Positions 56,052-63,184 of a stretch of DNA of 64,000 bases are shown here, one piece after another. Each line of letters begins with the position of its first letter. The first letter of the stretch is position 1. Under the pieces are notes generated by a model, which ran no database searches, was not told the DNA's origin, and saw only the letters and a list, made by a program, of their open reading frames with translations. A program made the position numbers and the translations under genes. Source of the DNA: a virus; IMG/VR virus record IMGVR_UViG_3300037247_001116, positions 38,659-102,658 of that record; one strand, given 5' to 3'.

Positions 56052-57104
56052 TTATTTATTACCATCATAAATTTTATTATTATGAATAAAACGACCTTTG
56101 ACAATTCTTTTAAGATCAACAAAAAAGTCGCCTGTTTTCTTATCTACATAAAGAATGGCAAACCCATGAGTCCATTTATGCGGTCTTCCTCTCATAAAAT
56201 CTGGAGCCATATCACAAAGGCAACCCAAATTATATCCACCAAATGCTAATAGCCTTGCTTCGGACGAAGCATATTTTTCGGCTTGAGTATGGGTATGACC
56301 AAACATAACATTTACTTTTAGTTCATCCAAATGTTTCTTAGTTGAGTCGGCGCAAGCATAAATACCATGTGTGATCGTTAATTTCCCAAACTTCTCCTGG
56401 TGATTGTATGGGAAAACCTTGTAACCTCTTTCAATTAGTTTTAATTCTTTAGTGGGATCGGCAAATCCTTCCAGGGCTGGAAGTTCTTCAATAAATTGGT
56501 TATACCAATCTTCATGATTTCCCCAAAAATAATATTTTGGTGCATTTTTTGGTAAGCGTTTATCAAACTCATCCAATAATATATTTCCTACAACATAATC
56601 TTCATACAATCTTCGCCCTTCAAGTGTTTTCCTTTTATTTTTAGTCCAATGGCTTATAGGTTCCATATCCATATAATCACCTAAATTAATTAATGCATCA
56701 AAATTCTCATCGTCCATTAGTTTTAAAACAGCTTTGATGCACGGCTCATTATGTTTAGGAATGTGAACATCGGCAACAACCAAATATTTAGTGAAACCCT
56801 TATATTTATTTTTCTCAATTCCCGTTCTCCCTTTAGGAATCTTCCAATTTAATGAACATTCCTTTTTTAATTTCTCAAATTCTTTTGGATCTATACCTTC
56901 AAGCATTTTCTGAGTTGTACTAGAAGAAGCTTTATCCTTTGTAACCTTTCTATAATGAGTCAAATTATACCTTCGTAGCGCGTGTTTGACAGCATCATAA
57001 GACGTTTTCAGTTCTGTTGCTATGTCAGATACAGAATATGAGGGATTAACCCATAAATCTCTCAACACACTGACTTTATCTTGTGTCCAAAATTTTTTAT
57101 TCAT
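56052..57104 (-). CDS. HTH plus calcineurin-like phosphoesterase
   Basis: 350 residues. Residues 4-46 form a helix-turn-helix of the sigma/homeodomain kind (YSVSDIATELKTSYDAVKHAL). Then come the metallophosphatase motifs: ADVH (111-114), GDYMD (142-146), GNHED (195-199), TITHG (243-247) and GHTHT (269-273). All expected metal ligands are present, unlike the Mre11-like gene. It could be a nuclease or phosphatase led to a DNA site by its HTH. It overlaps the MgtC gene by 8 nt. Confidence 0.75.
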   Translation of the reverse strand: MNKKFWTQDKVSVLRDLWVNPSYSVSDIATELKTSYDAVKHALRRYNLTHYRKVTKDKASSSTTQKMLEGIDPKEFEKLKKECSLNWKIPKGRTGIEKNKYKGFTKYLVVADVHIPKHNEPCIKAVLKLMDDENFDALINLGDYMDMEPISHWTKNKRKTLEGRRLYEDYVVGNILLDEFDKRLPKNAPKYYFWGNHEDWYNQFIEELPALEGFADPTKELKLIERGYKVFPYNHQEKFGKLTITHGIYACADSTKKHLDELKVNVMFGHTHTQAEKYASSEARLLAFGGYNLGCLCDMAPDFMRGRPHKWTHGFAILYVDKKTGDFFVDLKRIVKGRFIHNNKIYDGNK

Positions 57105-57525
57105 TAGGATCTCCTGTCCAGTTTTTGATTTCTAAAACAATGTATGTTATAACACTCGCTGTGATACCTAAAAAATAATAACCTAATCCAATGGAAATTC
57201 CTATCGGCACGATTGCAAATAATGATCCAGCCGTTGTTAATCCTTCTACACTTCCTTTATTATGCACAATAATTCCAGAGCCTAAAAAACCCATAGAAAC
57301 AATTGTATAACTGATCATTCTTGTAAAGTTAATAACGACCCCTGCTGGCAGGGGCATTTTTAATAATTCCAATGATATTAAGGCGGTTAGTGCAGAACCT
57401 AAACAAACAAGGGCAAAAGTCCTAGATCCGCCTGGCTTATCGTTTTTCTTACGTTCTCTTCCTATAAGAAACCCGACCATGCCAGCTATTAGTAATTTTG
57501 CAATTATAATAAATTCGTTATACAT
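57097..57525 (-). CDS. MgtC/SapB-family membrane protein
   Basis: 142 residues with about four hydrophobic helices. MgtC signature: LIGRERKKNDKPGGSRTF near 20-37, then SYTIVSMGFLGSGIIVHNKG near 72-91 and GLTTAGSLFAIVPIG near 95-109. MgtC helps bacteria live in low magnesium or inside hosts and affects ATP synthase and membrane potential. Carriage by a phage suggests it alters host membrane energy. There are 8 nt between it and the protease gene upstream. Confidence 0.8.
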   Translation of the reverse strand: MYNEFIIIAKLLIAGMVGFLIGRERKKNDKPGGSRTFALVCLGSALTALISLELLKMPLPAGVVINFTRMISYTIVSMGFLGSGIIVHNKGSVEGLTTAGSLFAIVPIGISIGLGYYFLGITASVITYIVLEIKNWTGDPNE

Positions 57526-57533
57526 AATTTCAC

Positions 57534-58319
57534 CTAGATTCTTAATCCAATTTGATACAAGAAAATTCTTACATCTTTTAAAGGTTCAGCTATTGTTTTT
57601 AATGGCGATTCTGGTTTCACCCGATCAAACCCACCCCACAGAACAGAAACTAATTCACCATCAGAGTTAAATATGCCACCACCAGAACATCCACCAATAG
57701 CTTTAAAATCTAAATATTGATGGTCTTTAGTATATCTTGTGACTTTACCAGATGTTTTATATGTAATTCCGCTAGGATACGAATAATGATATACATCTTC
57801 ATCTATATATGCTTCCCAATCCGAAATAACAGCTACCTTTTTATTTGGTATTTTACCGTCGGTCACTAAAACAGCCAAATCATCATCAACAGAGGTTATA
57901 ATATATAAAACATTAGTGTGTTCTACATACATTTCTTCTGTCAGATTAATACAGTGTTTTGCCGTTAATACATAATGATTGCCATCCTTTTCATCAATAA
58001 CTGTTCCACTACAACTTCCTACTCCTCGACCAAACATCATAATCGAAACTGTTTGATTATTTAATTTCTTATCTAATTCTTTTGATGCAGTATATTTAGG
58101 TTTTTTAACGGCTGTTGGGAAAAGAACGCCAATAACATTCTGTTTATTTTGATGTTCTAAAATAGCACCAACGCTACTAAATTTAACAGGTGAACTGTTA
58201 AAGACTTCATGATCATTATCTGTTGTGATTGTTATATTGCCAAATAACAATGACATTATAATAAACGCTGTAACAAAGGCTCCAATCACAGTAAATATTC
58301 TTTCAATTATTTTAATCAT
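57534..58319 (-). CDS. Membrane-anchored trypsin-like serine protease
   Basis: 261 residues. One N-terminal membrane segment (FTVIGAFVTAFIIMSLLF, about 9-26). A trypsin-like fold has catalytic H122 (LTAKHC), D147 (VDDDLAVL) and S212 (GGCSGGG). There is a C-x-C-H-like pair, but no PDZ domain. Topology puts the catalytic part outside the cytoplasm. This resembles DegS-type sensors in layout but is shorter. It overlaps the upstream gene by 4 nt. Confidence 0.8.
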   Translation of the reverse strand: MIKIIERIFTVIGAFVTAFIIMSLLFGNITITTDNDHEVFNSSPVKFSSVGAILEHQNKQNVIGVLFPTAVKKPKYTASKELDKKLNNQTVSIMMFGRGVGSCSGTVIDEKDGNHYVLTAKHCINLTEEMYVEHTNVLYIITSVDDDLAVLVTDGKIPNKKVAVISDWEAYIDEDVYHYSYPSGITYKTSGKVTRYTKDHQYLDFKAIGGCSGGGIFNSDGELVSVLWGGFDRVKPESPLKTIAEPLKDVRIFLYQIGLRI

Positions 58320-58627
58320 TTTTTCTCCTTCTTTATTTGACAGCGAAGCACATAGTTGTGTGTTTTGTTTGCAGGGATTGTTAAAACCAAAGTTGCTAAG
58401 TTTTTCAATTTCCCAGCTTTGTTATAAATACTTTGTATAAGTTGTTGTGTGATTCTAAAAGAGGATTGCCCCTTTTTCACAGATTTATATACGATAGATG
58501 TTTTAAAATTCGGTAATACGTTTTTGATTAGAACTTTTGACAGTGATTTCATCCCTCTTTTACAATAACAATCACCTTCTTCATTAATTATATAACCACA
58601 GCCAAGACATTTATATTCTTTTTTCAT
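58316..58627 (-). CDS. Zinc-ribbon protein, unknown
   Basis: 103 residues. CLGCGYIINEEGDCYCKRG near 7-25 gives four Cys in zinc-ribbon order. The rest is basic and strand-rich. Ribosome site AAGGAG. It lies directly upstream of the serine protease gene and might be its partner. Confidence 0.5.
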   Translation of the reverse strand: MKKEYKCLGCGYIINEEGDCYCKRGMKSLSKVLIKNVLPNFKTSIVYKSVKKGQSSFRITQQLIQSIYNKAGKLKNLATLVLTIPANKTHNYVLRCQIKKEKK

Positions 58628-58779
58628 AAACAGGCTCCTTCAAACATATCGTAAACTTCATAAGCAATATCACAATCACATGCGTCTTGAAGGTTGCGTA
58701 ATTCGCTTTTTGCAATATCAACTTCTCCCATTTTTACATCCAATAAATCTTTTATAACTAATCTAATATCATATTTCAT
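58624..58779 (-). CDS. Small acidic protein, unknown
   Basis: 51 residues from ATG 58779 to TGA 58624-58626. Helical (YDIRLVIKDLLDVKMGE), with CDCDIAYEV in the second half. ATGA overlaps on the downstream side. Unknown. Confidence 0.45.
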   Translation of the reverse strand: MKYDIRLVIKDLLDVKMGEVDIAKSELRNLQDACDCDIAYEVYDMFEGACL

Positions 58780-59102
58780 AAGAATTTCTCCAAGTATTTC
58801 ATTTTTTCATTATCAGATAAAACAACCATTTGTTGAATGTGATATTCCCAAGCTGGTATTTTTAAACTAATATAAACAATGTCGTCATCGCAATAAAGAT
58901 ATTTGTAATGAACATCGTCACCAAAATCATTTAATACTATCTCAATTTCCTCTTCTCCCCAAAAAGCTTTTGCGAAATCATGGGAGAAAATAATTCCTCG
59001 ATAATCACATGGATTCGATTTATAAGTAGAAATACATTCTGCTGTTTCTTTATTTGCCCCTGTTTCTAATATTGCTTTATATAATATCTCTTTATCTGTC
59101 AT
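58776..59102 (-). CDS. Unknown 108-residue protein
   Basis: First gene behind the 59123 promoter, with AAAGGA upstream of the ATG. GIIFSHDFAKAFWGEEE near 36-52 and WEYHIQQMVVL near 85-95 look conserved, as in phage proteins of this size, but no function is known. Two Cys near 24 and 32. Confidence 0.5.
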   Translation of the reverse strand: MTDKEILYKAILETGANKETAECISTYKSNPCDYRGIIFSHDFAKAFWGEEEIEIVLNDFGDDVHYKYLYCDDDIVYISLKIPAWEYHIQQMVVLSDNEKMKYLEKFL

Positions 59103-59122
59103 TTCTCAATCCTTTCGCTCTA

Positions 59123-59151
59123 AGTATACCACAATTAAGTGTTTGTGTCAA
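59123..59151 (-). promoter_or_regulatory. Sigma70-type promoter inside HNH gene end
   Basis: Minus strand: TTGACA (59151-59146), 17 nt, TATACT (59128-59123) with GTGG before the -10. The -35 lies in the last codons of the HNH gene. A transcript would start near 59116, about 14 nt before ATG 59102. It shares CTTGACACA and TATACTTA with the 39917 promoter. Confidence 0.8.
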
Positions 59152-59614
59152 GCTTATATTTCCATTTATAGCCATACATTGTTTTATATATCCCACTACA
59201 ACATTTGCCTATGGCACTCTTATACTTGTTCAGTTTTATTTCAGCTTCTCTAATACTCACAAAATCTCTTATAAAATTGCCATCTAAATCATATTGGATA
59301 ACTGGTTTTAATTTTATTCCTTGATTAGCAATACTGCTATTTTCGCTTAATTCCATATATCTACAGTTATCAAAGACATAATCACCATCATTATCTTCTC
59401 TGTCAATACTTGCTTGATTTAACAACCAAGCCTTATCTCTAAACCACAATTCTTTTAATTCAGATTCGCTAATTCTACATTTAATTCCTCTCCCACCATA
59501 TCTATCATATCTAATATGATTTTTATTATTACATCTGGTTTTTATATCGACCAATGTTCTCTTCCAAGGATATTTTTTATAATATTCCTTGTTTTTTTGA
59601 GATTGATTACTCAT
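59135..59614 (-). CDS. HNH homing endonuclease with NUMOD1 domain
   Basis: 159 residues. RYDRYGGRGIKC near 35-46 and ASIDREDNDGDYVFDNCR near 68-85 are the HNH-type core of phage homing enzymes, with D-R-x-D-N-D-G and the final N-C-R. The last 50 residues are NUMOD1 (SIREAEIKLNKYKS). It follows the DNA polymerase gene, a common site for these elements, and overlaps it by 8 nt. The polymerase reading frame itself is intact. Confidence 0.8.
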   Translation of the reverse strand: MSNQSQKNKEYYKKYPWKRTLVDIKTRCNNKNHIRYDRYGGRGIKCRISESELKELWFRDKAWLLNQASIDREDNDGDYVFDNCRYMELSENSSIANQGIKLKPVIQYDLDGNFIRDFVSIREAEIKLNKYKSAIGKCCSGIYKTMYGYKWKYKLDTNT

Positions 59615-61652
59615 GTATTATAAAAACCTCTAGTTCGTTATTTACTTTTTCAAGGTCAAGATCTTTTAATGTTAATTTAGCATCAATAGCCTCTTGAACA
59701 CTGCAATACTTATCGCCCTTACCTGCCTTGCCTATTTTATAGTTTTTGATAAGGCTTATAACACCAGCGCCCTTATTAAAATAGCCCTCGCTTATTTGGG
59801 CATAAATAGTCGTTGGTTCTTTTCCTTCTTTTAGGCATTTTGCAGTACGATATGATTCATACGGTTTTATCTTAAATTCTCTTGAAAGCAAGTCTAAAAT
59901 CTCTTTCTTTTTCAAGTAAGATTCTAAGTGTCCATCGATAAATTCTTTTGAGAACTTCGCTGTCTTCTCTTTTAATATCTTAGGTTCTAAAATCTCTTTG
60001 TAAATCTTGATCCCTAATTGAGTAGCCCCAGCTTTCTTAATGGGTAGTCCGACCAATTTGACTTTTAATTTATCATTGTCTTTGTATATGTATAAATAAT
60101 TCTTTTTTCTCCCTCTACGACTCTTAACCCAGCTTCTACCAACCTTAACAACCTCGTTTGTACTTGTATCTATAATAACATTTTTCTTCTCCCGTTCTTC
60201 TATGATATATTGTTCGACTTTTTGTTCTTCCTTCTCGGTCATATTTTTCTGAGAAAATTTAGATGTAAGAAGTTTTCTTGTATCTTCCTCAACAAGTTCT
60301 TGTTCCGAAAAAGGAAACAGCATGTATTCGACGAATGTTTCAATAGCAATATCAAATGTTTCGACAGGAAACGGTACATTCTTTAAAATCTTTTTAATGA
60401 TTTGTTTTAAACATGTCTTTAGATAATCTCTGTCGAGATGTTTTTTAGACACTGCCAATATCATTCGGGAATCTGTATCTCCATAGATTGACTCGAATCC
60501 ATATTTTTTTAATTCGCTTTGAGCAAAATCAGTTATTTGTTGACCCAAAAAACATGTATCATAGCCACCATTAGGCGTGTGAACTTTTTCAAAAAGAGCG
60601 CTTCTAAGAACCCCATATAAACCATTCAACCAAATCTTTAAGGTCTGAACAAAAGGATCGTCTTTATCTTTCGCTTTCAAATCAAGTCGCTGTTTTATTT
60701 TTTTAGCAACTTCTACTGCTAGTTTATGTTTGTAAGAAACATCATAATAGCCTTTTACCTTAAACATCTCATTGCCATGCCAAGCCCCTTCAGTTCCTTC
60801 CTCGACTTCGGCAAATAAATTAAACATACACATGATATGAGGGTACAGACTTGAAAAGTCTACATACCATACGTCTTTTGCCTCTTCGTATTTTGGTAAT
60901 AAAACCTTTCCTCCCATTTCTTCTTTTTTGCTTGGGTGTTCAGAATAAGTCGGTTCCACTCCCATAGAGAAACAAGCAGATTTATAAATCAACGCGGCAA
61001 TAGAGCTTCTTATCCATGAAAAATTTAATACATCTTTCCAATCGATAAGATCTGTAAACGGCATCCAATACGTCCATAATTTATCAAACATTCCTTTGTT
61101 AGCCATCACATCATTTCTTAAATATTTTATGATTTCTGTGCTTTCTGCTTCTGTATATTTATCTTTATAAAAAATCTTGTAATCTATTTTGCTTTTTTGA
61201 AACTCTAATTTCATTGTTTCCGCCATGCACTCTAATGTGTTCTTTTTAAATTTAAATTTCATTAAATCGCCTCTGCCTTTAAATGCAAATCCTCTTTTGT
61301 CTTTGAAAGTTGGCGATCCAAGAATTTTCATACAATCAATATGAGTAATGTATTGTTTTTTTTCAATCAATCTGTTATTTACAAGGATGGGATAGTCAAA
61401 TTCTTCACAATTAAATCCGATTAAAATATTATGTTCAGATAATAACTGTAGTATTAATCTTCTATCCTTAGATATATCTAAATAATATTCTTTTTTATGT
61501 TTATATGAATAAATACCAACCCATTTGACTTTGGCATACAAAACATAATCATCAAAATTGGATCGAATATCCACGGCTCTCCCATCTGGATAATGAGAAC
61601 TCGTTTCCAAATCATATACAAGTGCGTTATTTAAAAGTGATTCAATATTCAT
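59607..61652 (-). CDS. Family B DNA polymerase
   Basis: 681 residues. Exonuclease motifs: YDLET (13-17), NCEEFDYP (81-88) and YLRNDV (177-182). Polymerase motifs: DFSSLYP (265-271), KIWLNGLYG (339-347) and YGDTDS (390-395). All catalytic Asp are present. It replicates phage DNA with proofreading. Length is compact for family B; no protein-priming insertion is evident. It overlaps its upstream gene by 4 nt. Confidence 0.9.
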   Translation of the reverse strand: MNIESLLNNALVYDLETSSHYPDGRAVDIRSNFDDYVLYAKVKWVGIYSYKHKKEYYLDISKDRRLILQLLSEHNILIGFNCEEFDYPILVNNRLIEKKQYITHIDCMKILGSPTFKDKRGFAFKGRGDLMKFKFKKNTLECMAETMKLEFQKSKIDYKIFYKDKYTEAESTEIIKYLRNDVMANKGMFDKLWTYWMPFTDLIDWKDVLNFSWIRSSIAALIYKSACFSMGVEPTYSEHPSKKEEMGGKVLLPKYEEAKDVWYVDFSSLYPHIMCMFNLFAEVEEGTEGAWHGNEMFKVKGYYDVSYKHKLAVEVAKKIKQRLDLKAKDKDDPFVQTLKIWLNGLYGVLRSALFEKVHTPNGGYDTCFLGQQITDFAQSELKKYGFESIYGDTDSRMILAVSKKHLDRDYLKTCLKQIIKKILKNVPFPVETFDIAIETFVEYMLFPFSEQELVEEDTRKLLTSKFSQKNMTEKEEQKVEQYIIEEREKKNVIIDTSTNEVVKVGRSWVKSRRGRKKNYLYIYKDNDKLKVKLVGLPIKKAGATQLGIKIYKEILEPKILKEKTAKFSKEFIDGHLESYLKKKEILDLLSREFKIKPYESYRTAKCLKEGKEPTTIYAQISEGYFNKGAGVISLIKNYKIGKAGKGDKYCSVQEAIDAKLTLKDLDLEKVNNELEVFIIHE

Positions 61653-61954
61653 TTTATAATTCCTTCATGTCGTAGTTCTTCTAAAGTCTCTTTAAACCCT
61701 TTTGTTGTATGAAACCAAGATTTTTCAAAACATCCTTGACATTCATATACTAACGCTAGAGGTCTTGCTAACTTCTTAGTCAATCCACCAACCCAGGGAG
61801 CTTTACAAACAGCAACAATCTTCAGTTTGTTCCAATTTGTTTTCCAGTCTTTTTCTTCCCCAAAACCACACTTAGGACATCCATCTAATCCACAGCCTCT
61901 GTCCATGTTCATAACTGTTAATTCGCATGGTTGCTTTGTAGAAAATCTTTTCAT
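61649..61954 (-). CDS. Small zinc-finger protein
   Basis: 101 residues. CGLDGCPKCGFGEE near 21-34 is a Cys-rich zinc knuckle. YECQGCFEKSW near 70-80 gives a second pair. The rest is Lys-rich. It is coupled to the polymerase gene and may help DNA binding. Not recognised. Confidence 0.55.
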   Translation of the reverse strand: MKRFSTKQPCELTVMNMDRGCGLDGCPKCGFGEEKDWKTNWNKLKIVAVCKAPWVGGLTKKLARPLALVYECQGCFEKSWFHTTKGFKETLEELRHEGIIK

Positions 61955-62508
61955 GTCTTTTTCCTTAATCTTGAAGATAGTTCAAACGCTCTGCAATTAG
62001 ATAATCTTCTAGCTATTTTATATAAATATTTTTTAGGGTCGTAATTCTTGTGTAAAAACCCTGCTCTTTTGTAAGTTATAATTCCATATGTTTGTGTGGG
62101 TTCTTCTGTATAAACATACAAACCATATTTTGTATTTGTTTTGTCAATCCATTCTTCAGCCACTTCTTTCAATGATACTGGAACACACAGCGCGAATTTA
62201 TTTGTTCTTGATTCTCGCCATAAATCATGTTTGTTTCTGACTTTTCTTACACGATTTTCATAAAAATAAACATTTTTCTTGGCTTCTCCTTGAACCAAAT
62301 CGCTTTTAGAAGTCTTGATCTCTACTTCCATTGTGTATTTCCCTGTATCTACAATAATATCGCCGATAAACGCACCGCTTTTTACTTCATCAGCACAGAT
62401 CCAACCTCTTTTAAGGCGGAAATAATGCATTAAACCTGTTTTAATATGACCCGAATGGATTTCCACTTTACCATCCATTTTTTGCCCCATTCTTTGAGCC
62501 AGTATCAT
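61951..62508 (-). CDS. PD-(D/E)XK-like nuclease
   Basis: The start is not certain: ATG 62508 (AGAAGAG before) is taken; GTG 62532 and ATG 62478 are options. The core DIIVDTGKYTMEVEIKTSKSDL resembles the D...E-x-K motif of PD-(D/E)XK or MmcB-type nucleases. Basic residues follow. It probably handles DNA near replication genes. It overlaps both neighbours. Confidence 0.55.
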   Translation of the reverse strand: MILAQRMGQKMDGKVEIHSGHIKTGLMHYFRLKRGWICADEVKSGAFIGDIIVDTGKYTMEVEIKTSKSDLVQGEAKKNVYFYENRVRKVRNKHDLWRESRTNKFALCVPVSLKEVAEEWIDKTNTKYGLYVYTEEPTQTYGIITYKRAGFLHKNYDPKKYLYKIARRLSNCRAFELSSRLRKKT

Positions 62509-62980
62509 TTTTCTCTTCTTGAGGAACCTCACCAGTATAATCGACCCCTTTGTTCGCCTTCTCTACAGAAAGCCTTTTTAAACGGCTTTGCGCGACTGTC
62601 ACAGTGTTTTGGCATGAATAAGTATATCTAGTGAAGTCAGACGCATACCTACGAAGATCCGAAGCCTTTTCTCTTGCCTTTGCCTTACAACTGTTTTGAT
62701 CTTGAATCCTATCTTTTTCACAATCACTTTCCTCTTTGACCATATAACGATTTTCATACTCAACCACCATCGCCTCAAGACAGCCAGCAATTGGATTTAA
62801 CTTGCTTTGACAACCGTTCAACTGCTCCATACACTGGCTCAATTCGTATTCATCTAATAAATTACCACCAATTAATTTCTCAGCCCATTCATCAATTAAT
62901 TCAAAATATTTAAGATTCTTTTTATAAATGATGTCGATTTGTCCATCATCATACAATTTTTTTATTTCTTTTGATAACAT
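62468..62980 (-). CDS. Helical protein, unknown
   Basis: 170 residues, charged and helical with six Cys spread out (LSQCMEQLNGCQSKL, ESDCEKDR, YSCQNTV). The end is low-complexity polar. It lies between the recombinase set and the nuclease gene. Not recognised. Confidence 0.45.
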   Translation of the reverse strand: MLSKEIKKLYDDGQIDIIYKKNLKYFELIDEWAEKLIGGNLLDEYELSQCMEQLNGCQSKLNPIAGCLEAMVVEYENRYMVKEESDCEKDRIQDQNSCKAKAREKASDLRRYASDFTRYTYSCQNTVTVAQSRLKRLSVEKANKGVDYTGEVPQEEKNDTGSKNGAKNGW

Positions 62981-62983
62981 TTT

Positions 62984-63184
62984 TTAACCTCCATTATATA
63001 ATTGTTTTATTGTGGTGCATTCTTCCAATAAATGCGTGTTATGTTGTAGAGATAAATTTACCGATACCATTAATAAATCATAAGATTTAGTTATTGCCAA
63101 ACCAGATAATAATTCTTTAGAAGAAAAAGGACAATATTTTGCCATTGCGTCACAGATAGATTTATTGACTCCTAGTTTTTTCAT
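62984..63184 (-). CDS. Small helical protein, paralogue of 39698 gene
   Basis: 66 residues. MAKYCPFSSKELLSGLAITKSYDLLM resembles AKHYPYSHKVIYELLRRWDSIDLVM in the 39698 gene, and both have two helices of like length. 4-nt overlap with the recombinase gene. Unknown. Confidence 0.5.
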   Translation of the reverse strand: MKKLGVNKSICDAMAKYCPFSSKELLSGLAITKSYDLLMVSVNLSLQHNTHLLEECTTIKQLYNGG

